Program-made: the position numbers and the translations under genes
Source: Hyphomicrobiales bacterium
GTDB lineage: Bacteria; Pseudomonadota; Alphaproteobacteria; Rhizobiales; Beijerinckiaceae
Reading direction: 5' to 3'
Assembly (NCBI GenBank): GCA_028290125.1
Contig: JAQGKM010000133.1
Coordinates: 1 to 48,708, forward strand
DNA length: 48,708 nucleotides
The notes under the pieces: model-generated
Seen by the model: the letters and a program-made list of their open reading frames with translations, nothing else
Told to the model about the DNA's origin: nothing
Database searches by the model: none
Shown here: piece by piece, positions 1 through 6,687 of the stretch
How positions within the stretch are numbered: position 1 is the first letter of the stretch
Layout: each line of letters begins with the position of its first letter

Positions 1-14
1 TTGATTTCCCGCAT
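1..14 (-). CDS. rho: Transcription termination factor Rho, first codons only (partial)
   Basis: Only the first four codons and part of the fifth lie in the window. Read leftward from the ATG at 14 they give Met-Arg-Glu-Ile, which matches the usual alphaproteobacterial Rho start (MREI). An AAGGAC ribosome-binding site lies about 7 bases before the ATG. The call rests mainly on context: rho commonly lies downstream of the hemE/hemJ or hemH genes beside the alphaproteobacterial origin. Rho is the hexameric RNA helicase that ends transcription. The gene continues beyond base 1, so nothing else can be checked here. Confidence 0.62.
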
Positions 15-206
15 GGGGATCGTCCTTAGACTGCGCGGCCGAGCGGCCGGCGTAACAATGAAGGTGGGGGAGGCGAGAGCGCGGGCCGGAACGATCGACG
101 TTCACTGGAGGCGCACGGCCAGAAGGAAGGAATTGAGCCGTACCCCAAAACCCGGACGTGATCAAGGGCTCTGTCAATGAGCCCTCGCGGCCTAGTTAGC
201 GCGAGC
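15..206 (-). promoter_or_regulatory. Leader and presumed promoter region of rho
   Basis: This 192-base stretch between hemJ and rho has no supportable gene; the open frames crossing it look like shadows. Its length would allow a separate rho promoter and an untranslated leader. Rho is known in other bacteria to control its own leader, but I see no clear hairpin with a T-run here, so autoregulation is only a possibility. Confidence 0.35.
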
Positions 207-635
207 TCAGGAGAATGGCTTAACGACGACAAGGACGACGATAAAGATCAGGAGGAGCGTCGGCGCCTCATTGAGGATCCGATAAAATCGTCCCGAGTGG
301 CGGTTAGTCCCAGCTGCGAAGCGCTTGCGAAGCACGCCGAGGTAGCCATGCACGCCGGTCATGCCAAGCACGAGAAGCAGTTTGGCGTGCAGCCAGGGCG
401 CGACGAAGAACCCGGCTGACCATGCGAGGTAAAGCCCCGAGACCCAGGCCACGATCAACGCCGGGGTCATGATGTAACGCTGAAGCCTGAATTCCATGAC
501 TTCGAACAGGCCACCCTGATCGGAGTCCTTCGCGACGCCCGAATGATAGACGAACAGACGCGGCAGGTAGAGCATTCCGGCCATCCAGGAAATGACAGCC
601 AGGATGTGGAGCGCCTTGATCCAGAGATACAGCAT
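207..635 (-). CDS. hemJ: Protoporphyrinogen IX oxidase HemJ (membrane protein)
   Basis: The 142-residue product is a small integral membrane protein of the HemJ (UPF0093/TIGR00701) family, which oxidises protoporphyrinogen IX to protoporphyrin IX, the penultimate step of heme synthesis. Visible support: about four hydrophobic helices, an N-terminal ALHILAVISWMAGMLYLPRL segment carrying the conserved histidine at residue 10, the YLGVLRKRFA segment, and a family-typical length near 140. It starts 3 bases after the hemE stop, so the two are almost certainly co-transcribed and act in consecutive parts of one pathway. The call is firm from the motif and from the neighbouring heme gene. Confidence 0.9.
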   Translation of the reverse strand: MLYLWIKALHILAVISWMAGMLYLPRLFVYHSGVAKDSDQGGLFEVMEFRLQRYIMTPALIVAWVSGLYLAWSAGFFVAPWLHAKLLLVLGMTGVHGYLGVLRKRFAAGTNRHSGRFYRILNEAPTLLLIFIVVLVVVKPFS

Positions 636-638
636 CAG

Positions 639-1691
639 TCAGAGATCCCGGACTCGGCGGACCAATTGTTCGACATGTTCGATGGGCGTCACCGGGAGGA
701 TCCCATGGCCAAGATTGAAAACGTAGGGCCGTCCGTCAAAAGCCTGCTTGATGAGATCGACGGACCGGTCGAGGGCAGGGCCGCCGGCGATTAGCGCCAG
801 GGGATCAAGATTGCCCTGAACGGGCTTGTGCACCTGGATCTCCTTGGCCGCCCAGACTGGATCCGTCGCCGTGTCCAACCCCAGGGCATTGATGTCGGGA
901 TGATCGCAGAAGGCTCTCAGATGGCTGCCAACGCCCCTCGGGAACGCGATGATGCGAGCGTCGGGCACGCGTGACTTGACGCCCTCGACGATCGCCAGAA
1001 CCGGTTTGAGACACCAAGCCTCGAATTCCAGGGTCGGCAACACACCTGCCCAGGAATCGAAGATCTGGACGACCTCCACCCCGGCCTTGAACTGCCGCTC
1101 GAGATAGGCAATCGAACTTTCCACGAGAAGGTCGATCAGGCGTTTAAAAAGCTCGGGGTGCCTGTAGGCGAACAGCCGGGCGGGGGCTTGGTCTGGCGTT
1201 CCGCGGCCGGCGATCATGTAGCTCGCAACCGTCCAGGGCGCACCGCAGAACCCGATCAGAGCGACCGGCCCGGGCAGCGCCGATTTGACCCTGTCGATGG
1301 TCTCGAACACCGGGGCCAGCTTCTCGAGGTCGATCTGTTCGTGGAGCTTTGCGAAATCCTCGGCTGAGGAGATTGGCGGGAGACGAGGTCCCTCTCCCTG
1401 CTCGAAAGTCACCTTCTGCCCAAGGGCGTCAGGGACGACGAGAATATCACTGAAGATGATGGCAGCGTCGAAGCCGAAGCGGCTGATGGGCTGGAGGGTC
1501 GCTTCGGTCGCAAGCTTCGGCGAATAGCAGAAATCCAGAAACGTAGGTACCGAGGCCCTGATCTCCCTGTATTCGGGAAGATAGCGGCCAGCCTGTCGCA
1601 TCATCCAGAGTGGTGGCTTGGTGGTCGCACGACCGTCCAGCGTCTCGATGAAAATCTTGCTTGTCGAAGATTGGGGCACCTGGGGATACAT
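639..1691 (-). CDS. hemE: Uroporphyrinogen decarboxylase
   Basis: The 350-residue cytoplasmic enzyme removes four carboxyl groups from uroporphyrinogen III to give coproporphyrinogen III. The signature PLWMMRQAGRYLPEYR lies near residues 27-42 and holds the substrate-binding arginines. The GFCGAPWTVASYM signature follows, and the C-terminal FNLGHGILP segment carries the conserved histidine. Length is normal for the family. The ATG at 1691 opens at the edge of the AT-rich part of the presumed origin, so the hemE promoter must lie inside oriC, as known for Caulobacter. The gene faces away from ppsR and leads into hemJ. Confidence 0.96.
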   Translation of the reverse strand: MYPQVPQSSTSKIFIETLDGRATTKPPLWMMRQAGRYLPEYREIRASVPTFLDFCYSPKLATEATLQPISRFGFDAAIIFSDILVVPDALGQKVTFEQGEGPRLPPISSAEDFAKLHEQIDLEKLAPVFETIDRVKSALPGPVALIGFCGAPWTVASYMIAGRGTPDQAPARLFAYRHPELFKRLIDLLVESSIAYLERQFKAGVEVVQIFDSWAGVLPTLEFEAWCLKPVLAIVEGVKSRVPDARIIAFPRGVGSHLRAFCDHPDINALGLDTATDPVWAAKEIQVHKPVQGNLDPLALIAGGPALDRSVDLIKQAFDGRPYVFNLGHGILPVTPIEHVEQLVRRVRDL

Positions 1692-1692
1692 C

Positions 1693-1740
1693 CTCTATAA
1701 AGATCTTAGAATCTTTTAAAGATCTTCGTCTTTTTCTTAT
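1693..1740. repeat. AT-rich block with two AAAGATCTT repeats (possible unwinding element)
   Basis: The block is much richer in A and T than the rest of the window. It holds two identical nonamers, AAAGATCTT at 1699-1707 and 1718-1726, 19 bases apart start to start; each contains the palindrome AAGATCTT. A pyrimidine tract (1727-1739) follows. Such a block next to DnaA boxes is what a DNA unwinding element looks like. The hemE promoter probably shares it. The role is inferred from position and composition. Confidence 0.45.
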
Positions 1741-1788
1741 TGGCAGTGACTAGGCGTTACGCGAGACCATGCACAAGGGGGCGGCGGG

Positions 1789-1797
1789 TTGTCCACT
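1789..1797 (+). other. DnaA-box-like nonamer TTGTCCACT
   Basis: It matches the TTATCCACA consensus at 7 of 9 positions and overlaps a second weak box by one base. It is significant only because of its clustering in the presumed origin. Confidence 0.4.
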
Positions 1798-1805
1798 CAT
1801 CCCCA
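1797..1805 (+). other. DnaA-box-like nonamer TCATCCCCA
   Basis: It matches TTATCCACA at 7 of 9 positions, immediately after another weak box in the same orientation. Weak sites of this kind occur in alphaproteobacterial origins, but this one could be chance. Confidence 0.3.
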
Positions 1806-1829
1806 CTGATTAACATGCCTTCGCCAGCT

Positions 1830-1838
1830 TGTGGACAA
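1830..1838 (-). other. DnaA box TTGTCCACA
   Basis: It matches TTATCCACA at 8 of 9 positions on the minus strand. It sits inside a short inverted repeat (CTTGT-GG-ACAAG) and ends one base before the CtrA-type site, so DnaA and CtrA could not easily bind together. Confidence 0.6.
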
Positions 1839-1839
1839 G

Positions 1840-1854
1840 TTAACGAACCCTTAA
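1840..1854. promoter_or_regulatory. CtrA-type binding site TTAA-N7-TTAA
   Basis: The sequence TTAACGAACCCTTAA has two TTAA half-sites with exactly seven bases between, the full CtrA consensus; the downstream half continues with C as in the extended TTAAC form. CtrA is the alphaproteobacterial cell-cycle regulator that represses initiation in Caulobacter by binding such sites in oriC. A lone TTAAC half-site lies nearby at 1810-1814. Function here is inferred. Confidence 0.6.
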
Positions 1855-2055
1855 CGATTCCAGCCCTCAATCGGCAAGGCCAAGCATCAGGCCCGTATCT
1901 CTGTCCCCATCAACCACGGTGATCACATCGAAGCTGGTGTTTCAGCCCTCGATGATTTTAGTGTTGATTGAATTCCGGGTCAGCGGGGCGTCGAGCGCCC
2001 GGCGAGCCAGAATGACCCGAGTTATCCGGTCCCGTCCCCAGCCAGACTCACAAGC

Positions 2056-2064
2056 TGTGGATGA
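2056..2064 (-). other. DnaA box TCATCCACA
   Basis: It matches TTATCCACA at 8 of 9 positions on the minus strand. It lies 22 bases before the ppsR start codon, so it falls inside the gene if a longer upstream ppsR start is assumed. That is one more reason to prefer the downstream start. Confidence 0.5.
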
Positions 2065-2074
2065 CGGCCTCAAC

Positions 2075-2089
2075 AGGAGTGCTGCGTTG
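2075..2089 (+). promoter_or_regulatory. Ribosome-binding site and TTG start that define ppsR
   Basis: AGGAG at 2075-2079, seven bases and then TTG at 2087 form a near-ideal start. Translation from here gives a protein beginning MGRNYFHLHLVSDATGE, where family members normally begin. Upstream GTG (1919) and ATG (2012) codons in the same frame have no comparable site and would add residues unlike the family. Confidence 0.7.
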
Positions 2090-2920
2090 GGCCGTAATTA
2101 TTTTCACCTCCATCTGGTTTCCGATGCGACGGGCGAAACCCTGATCGCCGTGAGCCGCGCGGTTACGGCGCAGTTCCAGGGCGTCTCTTCGATCGAGCAT
2201 GTCTATCCTTTGATCCGAACGCGCGCGCAGCTGGATCGCGCCATTGCGGAAATCGAGTCGGCGCCAGGCATCGTGCTCTTCACGCTCGTCGACCGCGAGT
2301 TGTCGGAAGCACTTGTCACTGCCTGCCGCGAATGCGGAAGTCCGTGCCTGTCCGTACTCGAGCCGATATTTGGAATGTTCCAATCTTATCTGGGCACCGC
2401 GCAGACGTCTCGCCCGGGTGCGCAGCACATGCTGAACTCGGAATATTTCCGCCGCATCGACGCGCTCAATTTCACGATGATGCACGATGACGGACAGCAG
2501 ACAGAAAATCTGGAGCAGGCGGACGTTCTGCTCCTCGGCGTGAGCCGCACATCCAAAACTCCAACGAGCATCTATCTGGCAAACCGTGGCGTGAAGACCG
2601 CCAATATTCCGCTCGTGCCCGGCGTCGCCCTGCCACCCTTCGTGGAAAACCTCAAGCACCCGTTAATCGTGGGCCTGATCGCATCGCCGGAACGCATCGT
2701 GCAGATCAGGCAGAATCGCTTGCTGTCGCTGAATGCAGACCAGGAAAGTCCCTATGTCGACAGAATGGCCGTGGCGGCAGAAATAGCTCATTCAAAGCGG
2801 CTTTTCGCAGAGCGCGGATGGCCCATGATCGATGTCACACGGCGGTCCATCGAGGAGACCGCCGCGGGGATCATCGATCTCTACAAGGAGCACCGCCTGA
2901 AATTTATAGCCGAGGGTTGA
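2087..2920 (+). CDS. ppsR: Pyruvate,phosphate dikinase / PEP synthase regulatory protein (bifunctional kinase-pyrophosphorylase)
   Basis: The 277-residue product belongs to the DUF299 (PpsR/PDRP) family, known to inactivate pyruvate,phosphate dikinase or PEP synthase by ADP-dependent threonine phosphorylation and to reactivate it by phosphorolysis. Visible support: the N-terminal HLHLVSDATGET motif and the P-loop-like GVSRTSKTPTS at residues 151-161, followed by the characteristic NIPLVP segment. The length from the TTG start fits the family (about 270-280). It is the RP001 homologue that marks the right side of the alphaproteobacterial origin. The next gene, maf, begins 3 bases after its stop. 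The target enzyme is not in the window. The frame stays open upstream to a GTG at 1919, which I reject as the start. Confidence 0.9.
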   Translation: MGRNYFHLHLVSDATGETLIAVSRAVTAQFQGVSSIEHVYPLIRTRAQLDRAIAEIESAPGIVLFTLVDRELSEALVTACRECGSPCLSVLEPIFGMFQSYLGTAQTSRPGAQHMLNSEYFRRIDALNFTMMHDDGQQTENLEQADVLLLGVSRTSKTPTSIYLANRGVKTANIPLVPGVALPPFVENLKHPLIVGLIASPERIVQIRQNRLLSLNADQESPYVDRMAVAAEIAHSKRLFAERGWPMIDVTRRSIEETAAGIIDLYKEHRLKFIAEG

Positions 2921-2923
2921 TCC

Positions 2924-3541
2924 GTGACCCCACTCTGGAAACTCGACCAGCCGATTCTGCTTGCGTCGACCAGCCCGACGCGGCTTCAACTCTTGCAGTC
3001 GGCAGCGATTCCGGTCGAGGTTCGATCGCCGGACGTCGATGAACGTGCGGTCGAAGCGGAGCTTCAGAGGCAAAATCTGTCCCCTGACGCGATCGCCCTC
3101 GAGCTGGCGACGGCGAAAGGAGCGCAGGTCAGTCGACAGCTTTCCGATCGCCTCGTGGTGGCAGCTGACCAGACGCTTGCGCTGGGCGCCAGGCAGTATC
3201 ACAAGCCGAAAAATATCGATGACGGTCGCGAGCAATTACTCAGCCTGTCCGGCAAGACGCATGCGCTGCACTCGGCGGTGGTGTGCTTCCGTGGCGGCGA
3301 AAGATTGTTCGCGCATGTCGAGACCGCCCGGCTGACGATGCGGCCGTTCGGTCCCGCTTTTCTTGAGGCTTACATGTCTGTCGCCGGCGACACGGTCCTG
3401 CGCAGCGTCGGTGGATACCAGCTCGAAGGATTCGGCGTGCATCTCTTCGAGCGGATCGAAGGCGATCACTCGACGATCCTCGGCTTGCCTCTCATGCCTC
3501 TGCTTGCATACTTGAGAAGCGCTGGCGCTGTCGAAGCCTAG
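2924..3541 (+). CDS. maf: Maf-family nucleoside triphosphate pyrophosphatase
   Basis: The 205-residue protein is a Maf/Ham1-fold enzyme; the family hydrolyses non-canonical or methylated nucleoside triphosphates to monophosphates. The N-terminal LLASTSPTRLQLL (from residue 12) is the Maf substrate-loop motif and D82 in VVAADQTLAL is the expected catalytic aspartate. Translation starts at GTG 2924 with a GAGGG site just upstream, overlapping the end of ppsR. Homologues commonly lie in this origin-side cluster. The exact nucleotide substrate cannot be read from sequence. The next gene starts only 8 bases downstream, so maf, coaE and dnaQ probably share a transcript. Confidence 0.87.
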   Translation: MTPLWKLDQPILLASTSPTRLQLLQSAAIPVEVRSPDVDERAVEAELQRQNLSPDAIALELATAKGAQVSRQLSDRLVVAADQTLALGARQYHKPKNIDDGREQLLSLSGKTHALHSAVVCFRGGERLFAHVETARLTMRPFGPAFLEAYMSVAGDTVLRSVGGYQLEGFGVHLFERIEGDHSTILGLPLMPLLAYLRSAGAVEA

Positions 3542-3549
3542 GAGACTTG

Positions 3550-4146
3550 ATGCTGATCGTGGGACTGACGGGATCTATCGGCATGGGCAAGTCGACGACG
3601 GCGCAGATCTTCCGCGACCTCGGCGCCCCCGTCCATGATTCCGACGCCGCCGTCCACGAAATCTATCGAACGACAGCGCGTGAACCTGTTCGCGCACTAT
3701 TCCCCGGTGCTGTGGACGGTGACGGAGTCAATCGCGCGAAGCTTGCATCCATTGTCCTGGCGGATACCTCCGCCCTGAAGCGTCTTGAAGGCATGGTCCA
3801 TCCCCTCGTCGCGGAGCACCGTCGTCAATTCATTCAGGCCTGCGCGAAGACAGGCGCCAGTCTGGTCGTTTGCGATATCCCGTTGCTGTTCGAGACAGGA
3901 GCCGACAGCCATGTGGATCTGACGATCGTCGTCACCGCATCAGCGGCTGTGCAAAAGGCACGTGTCATGGCGCGACCCGGAATGACCGCAGAGAGATTTT
4001 CCGCCATAATGGACAAACAGATGCCGGATGCGGAGAAGCGTCGTCGGGGTCATGTGGTCATCGATACGGGGCGGGGCATTCCAGCTGCGCGTCGGCAGGT
4101 CGAAGACTTGTTACGCGCCCTCTCTGCGCGTGCTCACGCAGTTTGA
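3550..4146 (+). CDS. coaE: Dephospho-CoA kinase
   Basis: The 198-residue P-loop kinase phosphorylates the 3-prime hydroxyl of dephospho-CoA, the last step of CoA synthesis. Walker A is GSIGMGKS at residues 8-15, right at the N-terminus as usual, followed by the D-S-D segment of the CoA-binding domain and the VVCDIPLLFETG motif. ATG 3550 is preferred over the in-frame TTG at 3547 because AGGAG at 3540-3544 is well spaced for it. Length is typical. Two further CoA genes, coaA and coaBC, lie elsewhere in this window. In many Hyphomicrobiales aroE sits between maf and coaE; it is absent here. Confidence 0.95.
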   Translation: MLIVGLTGSIGMGKSTTAQIFRDLGAPVHDSDAAVHEIYRTTAREPVRALFPGAVDGDGVNRAKLASIVLADTSALKRLEGMVHPLVAEHRRQFIQACAKTGASLVVCDIPLLFETGADSHVDLTIVVTASAAVQKARVMARPGMTAERFSAIMDKQMPDAEKRRRGHVVIDTGRGIPAARRQVEDLLRALSARAHAV

Positions 4147-4161
4147 AGGTAGTCATCCCAG

Positions 4162-4851
4162 ATGCGGGAAATCGTCCTCGATACGGAAACGACTGGTCTC
4201 GATCCCTCGACGGGTGACCGGATTGTCGAAATCGCGTGCGTGGAGATCGTCAACACGGTTCCAACCGGCGAGACCTTTCACGTCTTCATCGATCCGCAAC
4301 GCGACATGCCCGAGGAGGCGTTTCGAGTACATGGACTTTCAACGGATTTTCTCAGAGGAAAGCCGCTTTTCGACGAGATCGCCGACGCCTTCATGACTTT
4401 TATCGGCGACGCGCCGCTCGTCATCCACAACGCCGAATTCGACATGCGTTTCATCAATGCGGAATTGCAGCGCTGCAAGCGCGCGCCGCTGCTGATGGAT
4501 CGCGTCATCGACACACTGGGTCTTGCGCGTCGGAAGCACCCTGGGTCACCGAATTCGCTCGATGCCCTTTGCGCACGTTACCGAATCGACAATTCACGCC
4601 GCACGAAACATGGCGCGTTGCTCGACTCTGAATTATTGGCGGAGGTGTACGTCGAGCTGGTCGGCGGGCGTCAGGCAGCTCTGGTGCTCGCAAGCGATAT
4701 TCAGATCGTCGAGACAATCACCATCATCTCGATCGAGCCTCGTCCGGAGCCGATCGGCCCGCTGATCGAACTTGCAGAAGAAAACGCCCACCGCGCCTTC
4801 ATAGGCAAGATGGGCGAGAAAGCCTTGTGGCTGAAATACCTTCCGCAGTGA
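4162..4851 (+). CDS. dnaQ: DNA polymerase III epsilon subunit (3'-5' proofreading exonuclease)
   Basis: The 229-residue DEDDh exonuclease proofreads replication as part of the Pol III core. All four acidic ligands and the histidine are visible: D7 and E9 in LDTETTG, D94 in HNAEFD, and H150 with D155 in HGALLD. Length suits the short alphaproteobacterial form, with a C-terminal tail beyond the nuclease domain that would contact the alpha subunit. It starts 15 bases after coaE and its stop lies 4 bases from the secB stop on the other strand, with no terminator hairpin in between. Confidence 0.94.
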   Translation: MREIVLDTETTGLDPSTGDRIVEIACVEIVNTVPTGETFHVFIDPQRDMPEEAFRVHGLSTDFLRGKPLFDEIADAFMTFIGDAPLVIHNAEFDMRFINAELQRCKRAPLLMDRVIDTLGLARRKHPGSPNSLDALCARYRIDNSRRTKHGALLDSELLAEVYVELVGGRQAALVLASDIQIVETITIISIEPRPEPIGPLIELAEENAHRAFIGKMGEKALWLKYLPQ

Positions 4852-4855
4852 GCGA

Positions 4856-5320
4856 CTAGGACAGCGTCTGCTGCGCTTCGGCCGCGCGCTGGCGATAAAG
4901 GTTCGCGAAGTCGATCGGATCGATCAGCAAGGGAGGGAAGCCGCCACCACGCACGGCATCGGCGACGATCTGGCGAGCGAACGGAAACATCAGCCGCGGG
5001 CATTCGATCATCAGGATCGGATGCATTTCGGTTTCGGGAATGTTCTGCAAGCGGAACACGCCGCCGTAAGTCAGATCGAATTTGAAGAGCGTCGTCGTTC
5101 CCTCGGCCGCAGATCCTTCGAGCAGCAATTCCACTTCGAAATCCGTCTCGGCGAGCTGGCGCAGATTGACGTTGACCTGGATGGTGATGTTCGGGCCGTT
5201 CTCCTGCGGGCCCAGCGAGCGCGGTGCGTTCGGGTTTTCAAACGACAGGTCTTTTGTGTACTGGGCCAGGACGTTCAGCTGCGGCATGGCCTCGGCGCTC
5301 GCGCCATTCGTGTCACTCAT
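4856..5320 (-). CDS. secB: Protein-export chaperone SecB
   Basis: The 154-residue cytoplasmic chaperone forms tetramers that hold precursor proteins unfolded and deliver them to SecA. Visible features are the VLAQYTKDLSFENPNAP segment near the N-terminus, the central TYGGVFRLQNIP and the C-terminal FPFARQIVADAVRGGGFPP segment, all diagnostic of SecB. ATG 5320 is chosen because AGGAG lies about 8 bases upstream and homologues start near here; an open extension to 5473 is a shadow over fxsA. The start overlaps the end of fxsA by 8 bases, so the two are coupled. Confidence 0.95.
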   Translation of the reverse strand: MSDTNGASAEAMPQLNVLAQYTKDLSFENPNAPRSLGPQENGPNITIQVNVNLRQLAETDFEVELLLEGSAAEGTTTLFKFDLTYGGVFRLQNIPETEMHPILMIECPRLMFPFARQIVADAVRGGGFPPLLIDPIDFANLYRQRAAEAQQTLS

Positions 5321-5822
5321 CGTCCAGACTCCTGCGTTGTGCGGCTTTCGGGTCGCCGGGTAGCATGCCGGCGTGAGGTTCACAAGGCGGGCGCCCGTCG
5401 CGATCTTGCGCCGAACGCCATTCGTCCGGGTCCAGGTCCAGTACGCCATCCCGCTGCGCCGGTCGCCCAGCAACGCCGAACACCCCCGTCAGGCGTCGGC
5501 TGACAAAAGGTGTGAGCAACAACAAGCCAACAACATCAGAGACCAAGCCGGGAAGTAGAAGAAAAATGCCAGACACGATGTGCACAAGGCCGCCGGCTGG
5601 CGCTGTTTGGGCGCCGGCGGTACGGCCGTCCATCGCGCGTTTCAGGGTAGCGAGACTGTCCCGGCCGGCCTTGCGCAGGATCATGAGGCCGAGCGTCGAA
5701 GTCGCAAACCCCAGGGCGAGCGTCGGGAGCCAACCCAGAAATTGAACCGCGATGGCGAGCGCGGCGACTTCCGCGACCAGCCAGGCGAGGATCGCGACTT
5801 TGATTTTAGTCCTCGTTTGCAT
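5313..5822 (-). CDS. fxsA: FxsA-family membrane protein
   Basis: The 169-residue protein resembles FxsA, an inner-membrane protein whose overproduction relieves F-plasmid exclusion of phage T7 in E. coli; its normal role is unclear. The N-terminal 50 residues hold two hydrophobic helices (roughly 8-27 and 30-48), and the GGLVHIVSGIFLLLPGLVSDVVG segment (known family signature, given here in part as IFLLLPGLVSD) forms another membrane pair near residues 80-105. The C-terminal tail is polar and low in complexity. ATG 5822 is favoured over the adjacent GTG 5825 because GAGG is better spaced. It is divergent from timA. Confidence 0.82.
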   Translation of the reverse strand: MQTRTKIKVAILAWLVAEVAALAIAVQFLGWLPTLALGFATSTLGLMILRKAGRDSLATLKRAMDGRTAGAQTAPAGGLVHIVSGIFLLLPGLVSDVVGLLLLTPFVSRRLTGVFGVAGRPAQRDGVLDLDPDEWRSAQDRDGRPPCEPHAGMLPGDPKAAQRRSLDDE

Positions 5823-5951
5823 CACGACCTCGTCAGCTTGGCCAGAACCACGCGTGGCGAAAATGCAATGCGGCTCCTATCTGTTATATAAGAACGCGTT
5901 CGAACGGCGAAAGCCGCAGGACATTCAAGACCGGGCACGGATGAGAAACTG
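5823..5951. promoter_or_regulatory. Divergent promoter region of fxsA-secB and timA
   Basis: This 129-base gap must carry promoters in both directions. It contains an AT-rich palindrome TTATATAA at 5884-5891, abutting the palindromes GAACGCGTTC (5892-5901) and GTTCGAAC (5898-5905). The TATATAAG stretch could serve as a -10 region either way. No -35 element is convincing, so exact promoters are not called. Confidence 0.4.
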
Positions 5952-6656
5952 ATGGATGTGACAACGATCGTCTTCGCGCTGCTGGCCATTTTCGTGGTGT
6001 GGAAGTTGCGCTCCGTGCTTGGCACACGGACAGGAAATGAGCAGCCTCCGCTTGAGGCGGTCCGTCGCCGGACGCCTGAACCGACCGCAGACGACAACGC
6101 GCGCACAGTCGTTCGCTTCCCGGGCGCCGCGCCGGATCCCGCCAAGCCGGCCGAAACGCCGGATCGCCGCGCCGCATGGTTGCGCATCCCCGGCGTCTCC
6201 GAAAAGGTTCTGCCGGGCCTTGAGGCCATCGCAGACGCCGATTCGACGTTCGATCCGAAGACCTTCATTGAAGGCGCCAACGCCGCCTACGAGATGATCA
6301 TCATGTCGTTCGCGGCCGGCAATCGCGCGGCGCTTCAGGAGCTTCTGTCGAAGGATGTCTTCGAAAGTTTCGCGTCGGCGATCGCCGACCGGCAGCAGCG
6401 TGGCGAAACAGTCGACACGACATTCGTGTCGATCGACCGCACAACAATCGAAGATGCGCAATTGCGCACGCCAATGGCTCAGGTTTCGCTGCGTTTTCAG
6501 TCCAAGCTGATCACGGCGACGCGAGATCGCTCTGGCAAGATCATCGAGGGCAATTCCGACAAGGTGGTCGACATGGTCGACGTCTGGACGTTCGCTCGGG
6601 ATACCTCGTCGCGGGACCCCAACTGGCTGCTGGTGGCGACCGAGGCGGGCGCGTGA
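5952..6656 (+). CDS. timA: Tim44-domain protein (TimA-like), membrane-anchored
   Basis: The 234-residue protein has one N-terminal membrane helix (about residues 4-19), a proline- and charge-rich linker (about 27-75) and a C-terminal Tim44-like domain (about 85-230) that includes FIEGANAAYEMIIMSFAAGN and the closing VDVWTFARD segment. Bacterial Tim44-like proteins are the counterparts of mitochondrial Tim44 and are thought to act at the inner membrane; their partners are not settled. It lies opposite fxsA-secB, the usual alphaproteobacterial arrangement. The family call is strong; the function is not defined. Confidence 0.87.
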   Translation: MDVTTIVFALLAIFVVWKLRSVLGTRTGNEQPPLEAVRRRTPEPTADDNARTVVRFPGAAPDPAKPAETPDRRAAWLRIPGVSEKVLPGLEAIADADSTFDPKTFIEGANAAYEMIIMSFAAGNRAALQELLSKDVFESFASAIADRQQRGETVDTTFVSIDRTTIEDAQLRTPMAQVSLRFQSKLITATRDRSGKIIEGNSDKVVDMVDVWTFARDTSSRDPNWLLVATEAGA

Positions 6657-6687
6657 TCAGACGTTCTGAAAATACGATCTCTGGCAG

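Larger units (their letters stand above)
1692..2086. other. oriC: Candidate chromosomal replication origin (oriC)
   Basis: This 395-base interval separates leftward hemE from rightward ppsR. In Caulobacter and Rickettsia the origin lies exactly between hemE and the ppsR homologue (RP001). Seen in the sequence: an AT-rich block at about 1693-1740 with two AAAGATCTT repeats, four DnaA-box-like nonamers (1789-1797, 1797-1805, 1830-1838, 2056-2064), a perfect TTAA-N7-TTAA site at 1840-1854, and GANTC methylation sites at 1710-1714, 1856-1860 and 2044-2048. Flanking genes diverge from it, as expected for genes co-directional with replication. Open frames inside it do not look coding. Confirmation would need whole-genome GC skew or marker-frequency data. 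Confidence 0.8.

Noticed and set aside
5892..5905. GAAC-N6-GAAC between fxsA and timA, resembling an alphaproteobacterial LexA box
   Set aside because: The alphaproteobacterial LexA consensus needs seven bases between half-sites (GTTC-N7-GTTC); here there are six, and the genes are not DNA-repair genes.
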